DNA of 64,000 bases from NCBI RefSeq assembly GCF_005876855.1, contig NZ_QLAE01000022.1, forward strand, positions 1-64,000, given 5' to 3'. Positions 45,738 to 57,464 of this stretch are shown here, one piece after another (position 1 is the first letter of the stretch; each line of letters starts with the position of its first letter). Under the pieces are notes generated by a model that saw only the letters and a list, made by a program, of their open reading frames with translations, was not told the DNA's origin and made no database searches. Origin of the DNA: Stutzerimonas nosocomialis. Lineage in GTDB: Bacteria; Pseudomonadota; Gammaproteobacteria; Pseudomonadales; Pseudomonadaceae. The position numbers and the translations under genes were made by a program.

Positions 45738-45779
45738 GATACCCCATCCGAATCCACCCCGATACCGCCCGCCAGCCCC

Positions 45780-46829
<1,050 letters not shown>

Positions 46830-46840
46830 GATGGTTCCTC

Positions 46841-46851
46841 TTGTTCTTGTT
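46841..46851 (-). promoter_or_regulatory. A-rich motif before the Leu dehydrogenase
   Basis: AACAAGAACAA in the sense strand, directly before the ribosome site AGAGGAACC; a second GAACAA lies 10 bases further upstream. Candidate Hfq/Crc site. Confidence 0.6.
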
Positions 46852-46943
46852 CGTGTGCTCTTGTTCGTGAGCCATGCCCTGGGGCCAAGGCGCGACGGGC
46901 GCGCGGGCACGCCGCGACAGGGTCGCAGCGCACCCGTTCGGAC

Positions 46944-49900
46944 TCAGGCCGCCGGCTGGAACAACCGGACCGGCTGGACCTCGTCGCCCCGCTCGAGCTG
47001 CTCCATGAGCACCTCTCGCTGCTGACGCACCTTGGCCACCGCGCGCTCCTTGACCGGGCCGTAACCGCGGATCTGCTCGGGCAGCGCGGCGATGGCCACG
47101 GCGGTGCGGTAGTTGTCCGGGCGCAGCTGGCCCAGCAGGTGCTCGACGGTGTTCCGGTAGTCGGCGATGAGCTCGCGTTCGAGCCTGCGGTCGTGCCCGT
47201 AGCCGAACGGATCGAGCGGCGTGCCCCGCAGGAAGCGCAAACCGGCGAGCACGCCGAAGGCCTTGAGCATCCAGGGACCGAAGGTGCGCTTGCGCGGCTC
47301 GCCGGTGACCGGGTCGGGCTTGCTCAGCCAGGACGGGGCGAGGTGGAATTGCAGCCGGTAGTCGCCGTCGAACTGCGCCTGGAGCTGACGCACGAAGTTG
47401 CCGTCGCTGTACAGACGGGCCACTTCGTATTCGTCCTTGTAGGCGAGCAGCTTGAAGTAGCTGTGGGCGACCGCGTGGGTCAGGGCCTTGTGCGGATCGC
47501 TGTCAACTGCCCGCACACGCTCGACCAGATCGCGATAGCCCCGGGCATAGCGAGCGTTCTGGTAACGGGTGAGGAACTCGGCGCGGTAGTCGATGACCTG
47601 GGCGAGGGTTTCGCAGCGCGGCTCGGCCAGCACGTTCGGCGCGGCGACCTTCTCCACCGCCTGCTGGTCATGGGCGGCGCGGCGGCCCCAGAGAAAGGCC
47701 TGCTTGTTCAACTCCACGGCCACGCCGTTGAGTTCGATGGCCTTTTCCAGCGCCTGGGCGGTGACGGGCACCAGCCCTTTCTGGTAGGCGAAGCCGAGCA
47801 TGAACAGGTTGGTGGCGATGCTATCGCCGAGCAGCCGGGTGGCCAGGCGGGTGCCGTCGATGAAATGGATCTTCTGCTGGCCGACCGCCCGGATCAGCGC
47901 CTCGCGCATGGCCGCGCCCGGGACATGGGCATCGGGATTGCGGGTGAACTCGGCGGTCGCCGATTCGTGGCTGTTGACCACCGCGTGACTGATCTGCTCG
48001 TTGAGCTTGGCCAGCGCCTCCTCCCCGGCCGCCACCACCAGGTCGCAGCCGAGCAGCAGGTCGGCCTCGCCGGCGGCGATACGCACGGCATAGATGTCGT
48101 CCTGCCGGGTGGCGATACGGATGTGGGTGTTCACCGGGCCGAATTTCTGCGCCAGGCCCGCCTGGTCCAGCACCGTGCAGCCCTTGCCTTCGATATGCGC
48201 CGCCATGCCCAGGAGCGCGCCGACGGTGGTCACGCCGCTGCCGCCGACACCGGGCAGCAGGATGTTCCAGGGCCGCTCGAGGCTCGGCAGGCGGGGTTCG
48301 GGCAAGGCCACGAACAGCGCCTTGGCGCCCACCGCCTCGGGCTTGCGCAGGCCGCCGCCGTGCACGGTGACGAAACTCGGACAGAAGCCCTCGACGCAGG
48401 AGAAATCCTTGTTGCAGGCGTTCTGGTCGATCTCGCGCTTGCGGCCGAACTCGGTTTCCAGCGGCAGCACCGACAGGCAGTTGGATTTGACGCTGCAGTC
48501 CCCGCAGCCCTCGCACACGGCCGGGTTGATGAAGGCGCGCTTGGCCGGATCGGCCAGCTTGCCGCGCTTGCGCCGGCGACGCTTCTCGGTGGCGCAGGTC
48601 TGGTCGTAGATGATCACCGAGACGCCCTTGAACTCGCGCAGCTCACGCTGCACCGCATCGAGTTCGCGGCGGTGGTGGAAGGTCACGATCGGCGCGAAGG
48701 TCTCGCGGGTCGGGTACTTGTCCGGGTCGTCGCTGACCAGCGCGATGCGCTTCACGCCCTCGGAGAAGACCTGCTGGCTGAGCTGGTCGACGCGCAGCTC
48801 GCCGTCGATCGGCTGGCCGCCGGTCATGGCCACCGCGTCGTTGTAGAGAATCTTGTAGGTGATGTTGACGCCCGCCGCGACCGCGGCACGCAGCGCCAGC
48901 TGGCCGGAGTGGAAGTAGGTGCCGTCGCCCAGGTTCTGGAACACGTGGGGCGTTTCGGTGAAAGGCGCCTGGCCGATCCAGGTCGCGCCCTCGCCGCCCA
49001 TCTGGGTGAAGGTCTCGGTGCTGCGGTCCATCCACTGGGTCATGTAGTGGCAGCCGATGCCGCCCATCGCGCGGCTGCCCTCGGGCACCTTGGTCGAGCT
49101 GTTGTGCGGGCAGCCGGAACAGAAGTGCGGGGTGCGCACGGTGTCGTAGCCGCGCTCGGCCAGCGCCTTTTCCTTGGCCGCGAGGAAGGCCAGGCGGGCC
49201 TGGATGCTCTCGCTGGTGTAGATCGGCGCGAGGCGTTTGGCGATCACCCGGGCGATCATCGCCGGGGTCAGCTCCGAGAGGTTCGGCAGCAGCGAGGCGC
49301 CCGCCTCGTCGAACTCACCGACCACCCGTGGACGCTTGCCCACCGGCCAGTTGTAGAGCTGCCCGGTGACCTGATCCTCGATGATGCTGCGCTTTTCCTC
49401 GACCACCAGGATCTCGTCCAGTCCCTCGGCGAACTCATGCACCGAGACCGGTTCGAGCGGCCAGCTCATGCCCACCTTGAGCACCCGCAGGCCGATCCGG
49501 GCGCAGAGTTCGTCGTCCAGCCCGAGGTCATCCAGCGCCTGGCGCACATCCAGGTAGGACTTGCCGGTGGTGATGATGCCCAGGCGCGGGTTGGGCGAGT
49601 CGAGCATCACGCGGTTGAGGTTGTTGGCGCGGGCGAAGGCCCGCGCGGCGTAGATCTTGTAGACGTTGAGGCGTTTTTCCTGCTGCAGCGGCGGGTCGGG
49701 CCAGCGGATGTGCACGCCGTCTTCGGGCAGCTCGAAATCGGTGGGCAGGGTGATCCGGACCCGCAGCGGATCGACGTCCACCACGGCCGAGGAGTCGACG
49801 TTCTCGGCGATGGTCTTGAGCGCCACCCAGCAGCCGCTGTAGCGCGACAGCTCCCAGCCGATGATGCCGTAGTCGATGATCTCCTGGACGTTGGCCGGGT

Positions 49901-50414
49901 TGAGCACCGGGATCGAGGCGGCGATGAAGGCGTGCTCGCTCTGGTGGGCGATGGTCGAGGACTTGCAGCCGTGGTCGTCGCCGGCCAGCAGCAGCACGCC
50001 GCCGTGGCGCGAGACGCCGGCCGAGTTGCCGTGCTTGAACACGTCGCCGCAGCGATCGACCCCCGGCCCCTTGCCGTACCACATGGCGAACACGCCGTCG
50101 TACTTGGCGCCTGGAAACAGGTTGGTCTGCTGGCTGCCCCATACCGCCGTGGCCCCGAGTTCTTCGTTGACGCCCGGCTGGAAGTGGATGTGGTGTTCCT
50201 TGAGGAAGTCCCGCGCTTCCCACAGGCTCTTGTCGAGCCCACCCAAGGGCGAGCCGCGATAACCGGAAATGAAACAGGCGGTGTTCAGGCCATGGGCCGT
50301 GTCGCGCTGTTTCTGCAGCATCGGCAGGCGGGTCAGCGCCTGGGTGCCGGTGAGGTAGAGATGACCGGTCGCGAGCCGGTACTTGTCGTCCAGGCTGATC
50401 TCGGCAAGGGTCAT
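46944..50414 (-). CDS. Indolepyruvate:ferredoxin oxidoreductase family protein (fused alpha/beta)
   Basis: 1156 aa. Thiamine-diphosphate enzyme fusing IorA-like domains (about 1-620: TGTQALTRLP, ISGYRGSPLGGLD, and the TPP region GGEGATWIGQAP...LGDGTYFHSG) with an iron-sulfur segment (CEGCGDCSVKSNC about 646-658; CNKDFSCVEGFC about 680-691) and an IorB-like domain (VGGSGVTTVGALLG near 725). It oxidatively decarboxylates aryl- or branched-chain 2-oxo acids to acyl-CoA, with electrons to ferredoxin. Between a Leu dehydrogenase and the liu genes, so 4-methyl-2-oxopentanoate is a likely substrate (inference). Divergent from an Lrp gene. Confidence 0.9.
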   Translation of the reverse strand: MTLAEISLDDKYRLATGHLYLTGTQALTRLPMLQKQRDTAHGLNTACFISGYRGSPLGGLDKSLWEARDFLKEHHIHFQPGVNEELGATAVWGSQQTNLFPGAKYDGVFAMWYGKGPGVDRCGDVFKHGNSAGVSRHGGVLLLAGDDHGCKSSTIAHQSEHAFIAASIPVLNPANVQEIIDYGIIGWELSRYSGCWVALKTIAENVDSSAVVDVDPLRVRITLPTDFELPEDGVHIRWPDPPLQQEKRLNVYKIYAARAFARANNLNRVMLDSPNPRLGIITTGKSYLDVRQALDDLGLDDELCARIGLRVLKVGMSWPLEPVSVHEFAEGLDEILVVEEKRSIIEDQVTGQLYNWPVGKRPRVVGEFDEAGASLLPNLSELTPAMIARVIAKRLAPIYTSESIQARLAFLAAKEKALAERGYDTVRTPHFCSGCPHNSSTKVPEGSRAMGGIGCHYMTQWMDRSTETFTQMGGEGATWIGQAPFTETPHVFQNLGDGTYFHSGQLALRAAVAAGVNITYKILYNDAVAMTGGQPIDGELRVDQLSQQVFSEGVKRIALVSDDPDKYPTRETFAPIVTFHHRRELDAVQRELREFKGVSVIIYDQTCATEKRRRRKRGKLADPAKRAFINPAVCEGCGDCSVKSNCLSVLPLETEFGRKREIDQNACNKDFSCVEGFCPSFVTVHGGGLRKPEAVGAKALFVALPEPRLPSLERPWNILLPGVGGSGVTTVGALLGMAAHIEGKGCTVLDQAGLAQKFGPVNTHIRIATRQDDIYAVRIAAGEADLLLGCDLVVAAGEEALAKLNEQISHAVVNSHESATAEFTRNPDAHVPGAAMREALIRAVGQQKIHFIDGTRLATRLLGDSIATNLFMLGFAYQKGLVPVTAQALEKAIELNGVAVELNKQAFLWGRRAAHDQQAVEKVAAPNVLAEPRCETLAQVIDYRAEFLTRYQNARYARGYRDLVERVRAVDSDPHKALTHAVAHSYFKLLAYKDEYEVARLYSDGNFVRQLQAQFDGDYRLQFHLAPSWLSKPDPVTGEPRKRTFGPWMLKAFGVLAGLRFLRGTPLDPFGYGHDRRLERELIADYRNTVEHLLGQLRPDNYRTAVAIAALPEQIRGYGPVKERAVAKVRQQREVLMEQLERGDEVQPVRLFQPAA

Positions 50415-50427
50415 GGGGCGCTCCTGT

Positions 50428-50435
50428 TTGTTGTT
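50428..50435 (-). promoter_or_regulatory. A-rich motif before the oxidoreductase gene
   Basis: AACAACAA within GATAACAACAAACAGGAG, next to the ribosome site. Candidate Hfq/Crc site. Confidence 0.6.
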
Positions 50436-50542
50436 ATCGGAGTCGGGGCGGCCCGGTCGGCCACCCGCCTTTGCGCCGGCGGAGGATCACCTCGCGCGAC
50501 GTGCACTGATCTCAAGCATGGCCGTGACGGCGAGCGATTTTC

Positions 50543-50563
50543 TTTCTACTTTTGCTGTAGAAA
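50543..50563. promoter_or_regulatory. Candidate Lrp-family operator
   Basis: TTTCTAC-N7-GTAGAAA, a perfect 7-7-7 dyad in AT-rich DNA between the Lrp-type gene (start 50615) and the divergent oxidoreductase (start 50414). Lrp/AsnC proteins bind AT-rich dyads of this size. Confidence 0.6.
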
Positions 50564-50591
50564 CGTAAAGACGCGCATGAACAATTCACCA

Positions 50592-50602
50592 ACAACAATA
50601 AA
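50592..50602 (+). promoter_or_regulatory. A-rich motif before the Lrp-type gene
   Basis: AACAACAATAA in the sense strand, 12 bases before the start codon. Candidate Hfq/Crc site. Confidence 0.5.
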
Positions 50603-50614
50603 ACGGAATCAAAC

Positions 50615-51082
50615 ATGCAAACGCCGCTGAGCAGCCTCGATCGCAAGATCCTCATGCTGCTGCAACACAACGCCGACCTTTCCGCCGCCGAGATCGCCGA
50701 AAAGGTCGAGCTGTCCCAGTCGCCCTGCTGGCGCCGCATCCACCGCATGCAGGAGGACGGGCTGATCGAACGCAAGGTCGCCCTGCTCAACCCCAAGCGC
50801 CTGGGCCTGACGATGACCGTGTTCGTCGACATCAAGCTCTCGGCCCATGGCCGCAACAACCTGGCCGAGTTCGAGGCGGCCATCGTCGGCTACCCCGAAG
50901 TGCTCGAATGCCACACCATGGCCGGCGCCTCGGACTATCTGCTCAAGGTGGTGGCCCGCGACATCGACAGCTACGAGCGCTTCCTGCGCGATCACCTGCT
51001 GCAGCGCCCCCATGTCCAGGAAGCCCACTCCCACATCGCCATGAGCGAGGTCAAGCGCACCACCGAATTGCCGCTGGACTGA
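50615..51082 (+). CDS. Lrp/AsnC family regulator
   Basis: 155 aa. N-terminal HTH (LDRKILMLLQHNADLSAAEIAE, QSPCWRRIHRMQEDGLI) and C-terminal RAM effector domain (about 70-150, VLECHTMAGASDYLLKVVARD). Such proteins bind amino acids. Divergent from the oxidoreductase across a perfect dyad at 50543-50563, so it probably regulates that gene, and perhaps the Leu dehydrogenase behind it, in response to Leu or an aromatic amino acid. Start is 12 bases after an A-rich motif. Confidence 0.9.
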   Translation: MQTPLSSLDRKILMLLQHNADLSAAEIAEKVELSQSPCWRRIHRMQEDGLIERKVALLNPKRLGLTMTVFVDIKLSAHGRNNLAEFEAAIVGYPEVLECHTMAGASDYLLKVVARDIDSYERFLRDHLLQRPHVQEAHSHIAMSEVKRTTELPLD

Positions 51083-51120
51083 CGACCGCTCCGGCGGTTG
51101 ACAGCCTTCCGGCGGCAGGC

Positions 51121-51134
51121 TTACGTTAACGTAA
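51121..51134. promoter_or_regulatory. LiuR operator
   Basis: TTACGTTAACGTAA, a perfect 14-bp palindrome 23 bp before the liuR start. It matches the type of site known for LiuR, the MerR-family repressor of leucine degradation. Confidence 0.75.
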
Positions 51135-51157
51135 AGGTAAAGCACGACGGAGCCGAC

Positions 51158-51541
51158 ATGGCGCTGAGCTACAGCATTTCCGACCTCGCCCGCGAGCTCG
51201 ACATCACCCCGCGCACCATCCGTTTCTACGAGGAACAGGGGATGCTGAGCCCCGAACGGCGCGGCCAGGAACGCATCTACTCGGCGCGGGACCGGGTCAC
51301 GCTCAAGCTGATCCTGCGCGGCAAGCGCATCGGCTTCTCGCTCGCCGAATGCAAGGAGCTGATCGAGCTGTACGACCCGGAGAGCGGCAACCGCCGCCAG
51401 CTCGAAACCTTCCTGCAGAAGATCGGCGAACGCCGGGCACAGCTCGAACAGCAGCTGCTCGACATCCGCCAGATGCAGCTGGAACTGGATACCGCCGAGG
51501 AGCGCTGTCGCGCCGCCATGGCACGGACCGAGACCTGTTGA
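51158..51541 (+). CDS. liuR: MerR family regulator LiuR
   Basis: 127 aa. The Mer[32 protein letters not shown] at the N-terminus, then a coiled-coil dimer helix (about 80-120). There is no metal-binding Cys cluster, so it is the acyl-CoA/organic-ligand type. Represses the liu genes. A palindrome sits just upstream, and liuA follows after 55 bp. Start 51158 is the [10 protein letters not shown] family start. Confidence 0.9.
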   Translation: MALSYSISDLARELDITPRTIRFYEEQGMLSPERRGQERIYSARDRVTLKLILRGKRIGFSLAECKELIELYDPESGNRRQLETFLQKIGERRAQLEQQLLDIRQMQLELDTAEERCRAAMARTETC

Positions 51542-51572
51542 CGCGAGATCCGAGCCGCCAAGCCATCACCTG

Positions 51573-51583
51573 AACAAGAACAA
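51573..51583 (+). promoter_or_regulatory. A-rich motif before liuA
   Basis: AACAAGAACAA, 13 bases before the liuA start and next to its ribosome site AAAGG. Three AAn steps in a row, one of the best Hfq/Crc-type matches in the window. Confidence 0.65.
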
Positions 51584-51596
51584 TCAAAGGTGCCCC

Positions 51597-52760
51597 ATGA
51601 GCTATCCCAGCCTCAACTTCGCCCTCGGCGAAACCCTGGACATGCTGCGCGAACAGACCCGTGCCTTCGTCGCCAGCGAGATCGCGCCCCGCGCCGCCGC
51701 CCTGGACCGCGACAACGCGTTCCCCATGGACCTGTGGCGCAAGTTCGGCGACATGGGCCTGCTCGGCATCACCGTCGATGAATCCTACGGCGGCGCCGGC
51801 CTCGGGTATCTCGCCCATGTGATCGCCATGGAGGAAATCAGCCGCGGCTCGGCCTCGGTGGCCCTCTCCTACGGCGCCCACTCGAACCTCTGCGTCAACC
51901 AGATCCACCGCAACGGCACCGCCGAGCAGAAGGCGCGCTACCTGCCCAGACTGGTCTCCGGCGAGCACGTCGGCGCGCTGGCGATGAGCGAGCCGAACGC
52001 GGGCTCCGACGTGGTCTCGATGAAACTGCGCGCCGACAAGCGCGGCGACCGCTACGTGCTCAACGGCAGCAAGACCTGGATCACCAACGGGCCGGACGCC
52101 AACACCTACGTGATCTACGCCAAGACCGACCTGGACAGGGGCGCGCATGGCATCACCGCCTTCATCGTCGAGCGCGACTGGGCCGGGTTCAGCCGCGGCA
52201 ACAAGTTCGACAAGCTCGGCATGCGCGGCTCCAACACCTGCGAGCTGTTCTTCGACGACGTCGAGGTGCCCGAGGAAAACGTGCTCGGCGCGGTCAACGG
52301 CGGCGTCAGGGTGCTGATGAGTGGCCTGGATTACGAACGCGTGGTGCTCGCCGGCGGCCCGGTGGGAATCATGCAGGCGTGCCTGGACGTGGTGGTGCCC
52401 TACATCCACGACCGCAAGCAGTTCGGCCAGAGCATCGGCGAGTTCCAGCTGATCCAGGGCAAGGTCGCCGACATGTACACCCAGCTCGCCGCCAGCCGCG
52501 CGTACCTCTACGCCGTCGCCCAGGCCTGCGACCGCGGCGAGACCACCCGCAAGGACGCCGCCGGGGTGATCCTCTACAGCGCCGAACGCGCGACGCAGAT
52601 GGCGCTGGAGGCCATCCAGATCCTGGGCGGCAACGGCTACATCAACGAATTCCCCACCGGCCGCCTGCTGCGCGACGCCAAGCTCTACGAGATCGGCGCG
52701 GGCACCAGCGAGATCAGGCGGATGCTGATCGGGCGCGAGTTGTTCAACGAGACCAAATGA
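51597..52760 (+). CDS. liuA: Isovaleryl-CoA dehydrogenase LiuA
   Basis: 387 aa acyl-CoA dehydrogenase. [10 protein letters not shown] near 129-138 (FAD/substrate), catalytic Glu247 in GLDYERVV, and the C-terminal [13 protein letters not shown]. The Glu position on this helix is the one used by isovaleryl-CoA dehydrogenases. Oxidises isovaleryl-CoA to 3-methylcrotonyl-CoA with ETF as acceptor. First enzyme gene of the liu operon. A short hairpin-forming repeat separates it from liuB. Confidence 0.95.
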   Translation: MSYPSLNFALGETLDMLREQTRAFVASEIAPRAAALDRDNAFPMDLWRKFGDMGLLGITVDESYGGAGLGYLAHVIAMEEISRGSASVALSYGAHSNLCVNQIHRNGTAEQKARYLPRLVSGEHVGALAMSEPNAGSDVVSMKLRADKRGDRYVLNGSKTWITNGPDANTYVIYAKTDLDRGAHGITAFIVERDWAGFSRGNKFDKLGMRGSNTCELFFDDVEVPEENVLGAVNGGVRVLMSGLDYERVVLAGGPVGIMQACLDVVVPYIHDRKQFGQSIGEFQLIQGKVADMYTQLAASRAYLYAVAQACDRGETTRKDAAGVILYSAERATQMALEAIQILGGNGYINEFPTGRLLRDAKLYEIGAGTSEIRRMLIGRELFNETK

Positions 52761-52766
52761 CTCACC

Positions 52767-52800
52767 GGTGGAAAACCGCTTCGCGGGTTTTCCACCCTAC
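52767..52800. repeat. GTAGGGTGGA-family hairpin between liuA and liuB
   Basis: GGTGGAAAACC (52767-52777) pairs with GGTTTTCCACC (52786-52796), an 11-bp stem, and CTAC follows. A short copy of the dispersed repeat inside the operon. Confidence 0.75.
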
Positions 52801-52810
52801 GGGAGCCCAC

Positions 52811-54418
<1,608 letters not shown>

Positions 54419-54443
54419 CGCCCGCCGCCCGAAGGAATCCCCC

Positions 54444-55247
54444 ATGACCGACTTCCACAGCCTGCAACTGGAACGAGACCCGCGCGGCTTCGCCACGCTC
54501 TGGCTCGACCGCCCGGACAAGCACAACGCCTTCGACGCCGAGATGATCCGCGAGCTGATCTTGGCGCTGGACGAGATCCAGGCCGACAGCGCCCTGCGCT
54601 TCCTGCTCCTGCGCGGGCGCGGCAAGCACTTCTGCGCGGGGGCCGACATCGGCTGGATGCAGCAGTCGGCGCGCCTGGACTACCAGGCCAACCTCACCGA
54701 CGCCCGCGAGCTGGCCGAGGTGATGCACAACCTCCACGGACTCAGGCTGCCCACCCTGGCGGTGGTGCATGGCGCGGCCTTTGGCGGCGCGCTGGGGCTG
54801 ATCGCCTGCTGCGACATGGCCATCGGCGCCGGTGACGCGCAGCTGAGCCTGTCCGAAGTGCGCATCGGCCTCGCGCCCGCGGTGATCAGTCCCTTCGTGG
54901 TCCAGGCCATCGGCGAACGCGCGGCGCGCCGCTATGCGCTGAGCGGCGAGCGCTTCAGCGGCGAACGCGCCCACCAGCTGGGGTTGTTCGCCGAGTGCTA
55001 TCCGGCCGACCAGCTCGACGACGAAGTCGCCGGCTGGATCGACACCCTGCTGCTCAACAGCCCGCAGGCGATGCGCGCCACCAAGGACCTGCTGCGCGAA
55101 GTGGGCAGCGGGGTCCTGACGCCTGCGCTACGGCGCTACACCGAGAACGCCATCGCCCGCCTGCGGGTGAGTCCGGAGGGCCAGGAAGGGCTCAACGCCT
55201 TTCTGGAAAAGCGCACGCCGCGCTGGCGCGAGCGATCGCGGGAATAG
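54444..55247 (+). CDS. liuC: Methylglutaconyl-CoA hydratase LiuC
   Basis: 267 aa crotonase-fold enzyme. The CoA/oxyanion motifs are LRGRGKHFCAGADIGWMQ near 66-83 and VHGAAFGGALGLIACCD near 107-123. Hydrates 3-methylglutaconyl-CoA to HMG-CoA. Start after GAAGGAA, 25 bp after liuB; coexpressed. Confidence 0.9.
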   Translation: MTDFHSLQLERDPRGFATLWLDRPDKHNAFDAEMIRELILALDEIQADSALRFLLLRGRGKHFCAGADIGWMQQSARLDYQANLTDARELAEVMHNLHGLRLPTLAVVHGAAFGGALGLIACCDMAIGAGDAQLSLSEVRIGLAPAVISPFVVQAIGERAARRYALSGERFSGERAHQLGLFAECYPADQLDDEVAGWIDTLLLNSPQAMRATKDLLREVGSGVLTPALRRYTENAIARLRVSPEGQEGLNAFLEKRTPRWRERSRE

Positions 55248-55346
55248 CCGATGCCGGGCGCCCTGCCCTCTCGGAAGGACCGGCCTTCTCCGAGGAGCAG
55301 GTGAAACATTGAAGAACACCCTCAACGACCACCCAGGAGCGACGCC

Positions 55347-57251
55347 ATGATCACCACCCTGCTGATCGCCAACCGCGGCGAGATCGCCTGCCGGATCATG
55401 CGTACCGCCCGCGCGCTGGGCATTCGCACCGTCGCCGTGCACAGCGCCGTTGACCGCGACGCCCGCCACGTGCGCGAGGCCGACCTGGCCCATGACCTGG
55501 GCGGCGCCAAGCCGGCCGACAGTTATCTGCGCATCGACCGCCTGATCGAAGCGGCCAGGGCCTGCGGCGCCCAGGCGGTCCATCCCGGCTATGGCTTTCT
55601 CTCCGAGAACGCAGCCTTCGCCCGTGCCTGCGAAGAGGCCGGGCTGGTGTTCATCGGCCCGCCGGCGTCGGCCATCGAGGCGATGGGCAGCAAGTCCGCC
55701 GCCAAGGCGCTGATGGAGGCCGCCGGCGTGCCGCTGGTGCCGGGCTACCACGGCGAAGCCCAGGACCTGGACACCTTTCGCGAGGCCGCCGCCCGCATCG
55801 GCTATCCGGTGCTGCTCAAGGCGGCGGCCGGCGGTGGCGGCAAGGGCATGAAGGTGGCCGAGCGCGAAGCCGACCTCGCCGAAGCCCTGGCCTCGGCCCG
55901 GCGCGAGGCGCAATCCGCGTTCGGCGACGCGCGCATGCTGGTCGAGAAGTACGTGCTCAAGCCGCGCCACGTCGAGATCCAGGTGTTCGCCGACCGCCAT
56001 GGCCGCTGCCTCTACCTGAACGAGCGCGACTGCTCGATCCAGCGCCGGCACCAGAAGGTCGTCGAGGAAGCGCCGGCGCCGGGACTTTCGCCCGCGCAGC
56101 GCAAGGCCATGGGCGAGGCCGCGGTCAAGGCGGCCCAGGCGATCGGCTATGTCGGTGCCGGCACCGTGGAGTTCCTGCTGGACGAGCGCGGCGAGTTCTT
56201 CTTCATGGAGATGAACACCCGCCTGCAGGTCGAGCATCCGGTCACCGAGGCGATCACAGGCCTCGACCTGGTGGCCTGGCAGATCCGCGTGGCGCGGGGC
56301 GAGCCGCTGCCCCTCGAGCAGTCGCAGGTTCGCCTCGACGGCCACGCCATCGAGGTGCGCCTGTACGCCGAGGACCCGGCCAACGATTTCCTGCCGGCCA
56401 CCGGCACCCTGCATCTGTACCGCGAGCCCGCGACGGGCCCGGGGCGTCGCGTCGACAGCGGCGTGCGCGAGGGCGACAGCGTGTCGCCGTTCTACGACCC
56501 CATGCTCGGCAAGCTGATCGCCTGGGGCGGGAACCGCGAAGAGGCGCGCCTCGCCCTGCTGGCGATGCTCGACGAGATGCGCGTGGGCGGCGTGCGCACC
56601 AACCTCGCCTTCCTGCGTCGGGTGCTGGCGCATCCGGCCTTCGCCGCCGCCGAACTGGATACCGGCTTCATCGCCCGCCACGAAGCCGAACTGCTGCCGC
56701 CGGCGAGCGAGCTGGCGCAGAGCTTCTGGCAGCGGGCCGCCGACGCCTGGGTGCAAAGCGAACCGCTCCGGGTCAGGGCGGACGACCCCCACTCGCCCTG
56801 GTCCCAGCCCAGCGGCCTGCGCCTCGGCCTGCCCGCCGAGGCCGACCTGCACCTGGCGTGTCAGGGCATCCGGCAAAGGGTACGGCCGCGCCTGGCGGGC
56901 CGCCTGGGCGCAGAACGTCCCGACCCGCACGGCCAGGCCATCCGCCAGGACGACACCCTCTACCTGCCCTGGGAAGGCGAGCTGCACGCGGTCACCCGCG
57001 TCGACCCCATCGCCGACGCCGAAGCCAGCCACACCCACCCGGGCGGCCTGACCGCGCCCATGAACGGCAGCATCGTCCGGGTCCTGGTCGAAGCCGGCCA
57101 GCACGTCGAAGCCGGCACCGCACTGGTGGTGCTGGAGGCGATGAAAATGGAACACAGCATCCGCGCCCCGGCTGCCGGAGTGGTCACGACAATCCACTGC
57201 GCCGAGGGCGACATGGTGGCCGAAGGGACTGCGCTGGTTGAGATCGAGTGA
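55347..57251 (+). CDS. liuD: Methylcrotonyl-CoA carboxylase biotin subunit LiuD
   Basis: 634 aa. Biotin carboxylase N-domain (1-110, LLIANRGEIACRI), ATP-grasp (about 115-330, AAAGGGGKGMKV and FMEMNTRLQVEHPVTE), carboxylase C-domain to about 445, a BT linker and a C-terminal biotinyl domain with the biotin Lys in EAMKMEH (about 597). Carboxylates biotin with bicarbonate and ATP for LiuB. Start after AGGAGCGACGCC. Gap of 99 bp from liuC. Confidence 0.95.
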   Translation: MITTLLIANRGEIACRIMRTARALGIRTVAVHSAVDRDARHVREADLAHDLGGAKPADSYLRIDRLIEAARACGAQAVHPGYGFLSENAAFARACEEAGLVFIGPPASAIEAMGSKSAAKALMEAAGVPLVPGYHGEAQDLDTFREAAARIGYPVLLKAAAGGGGKGMKVAEREADLAEALASARREAQSAFGDARMLVEKYVLKPRHVEIQVFADRHGRCLYLNERDCSIQRRHQKVVEEAPAPGLSPAQRKAMGEAAVKAAQAIGYVGAGTVEFLLDERGEFFFMEMNTRLQVEHPVTEAITGLDLVAWQIRVARGEPLPLEQSQVRLDGHAIEVRLYAEDPANDFLPATGTLHLYREPATGPGRRVDSGVREGDSVSPFYDPMLGKLIAWGGNREEARLALLAMLDEMRVGGVRTNLAFLRRVLAHPAFAAAELDTGFIARHEAELLPPASELAQSFWQRAADAWVQSEPLRVRADDPHSPWSQPSGLRLGLPAEADLHLACQGIRQRVRPRLAGRLGAERPDPHGQAIRQDDTLYLPWEGELHAVTRVDPIADAEASHTHPGGLTAPMNGSIVRVLVEAGQHVEAGTALVVLEAMKMEHSIRAPAAGVVTTIHCAEGDMVAEGTALVEIE

Positions 57252-57464
57252 GCCCCGATGGAGCCTTTCGAGGGAACGGCCGGGGACTCCGAGTCTCGAC
57301 CGCGAAGGGGCGCCGCCAGGCCCCCGGGCTATCCAAGCAATGCATCAAGGCTCGCGGTCAAAACTCGCACGCCCGACCACAACAACAACCACAACCCGAT
57401 CGACCACACATATGCGCCACCCCACGCCACCCTATAACCCCCTCGCCCCAGGGAGCAGCACCTG
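57252..57464 (+). repeat. 213-bp liuD-liuE gap with second-family repeats and an A-rich motif
   Basis: A CCTTTCGAGGGAACGG...TCTCGACCGCGAAGGG unit (57259-57308) and GGCTCGCGGTCAAAAC (about 57350-57364) belong to the GGTC-GAGACC repeat family. AACAACAA lies at 57381-57388 in the liuE leader (candidate Hfq/Crc site). Confidence 0.6.
57381..57388 (+). promoter_or_regulatory. A-rich motif in the liuE leader
   Basis: AACAACAA, 76 bases before the liuE start and within a longer ACAACAACAACCACAA run. It is further from the ribosome site than the other copies. Confidence 0.4.

Larger units (their letters stand above)
45456..45779. other. 324-bp gap between Leu dehydrogenase and hpd
   Basis: It holds the hpd promoter region, with a weak sigma-54-like TGGCGC-N5-CCGC on the minus strand (45534-45520; GG and GC correctly spaced), and a GTAGGGTGGAT...ATCCACC repeat at 45708-45737. 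No coding region is supported. Confidence 0.5.
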
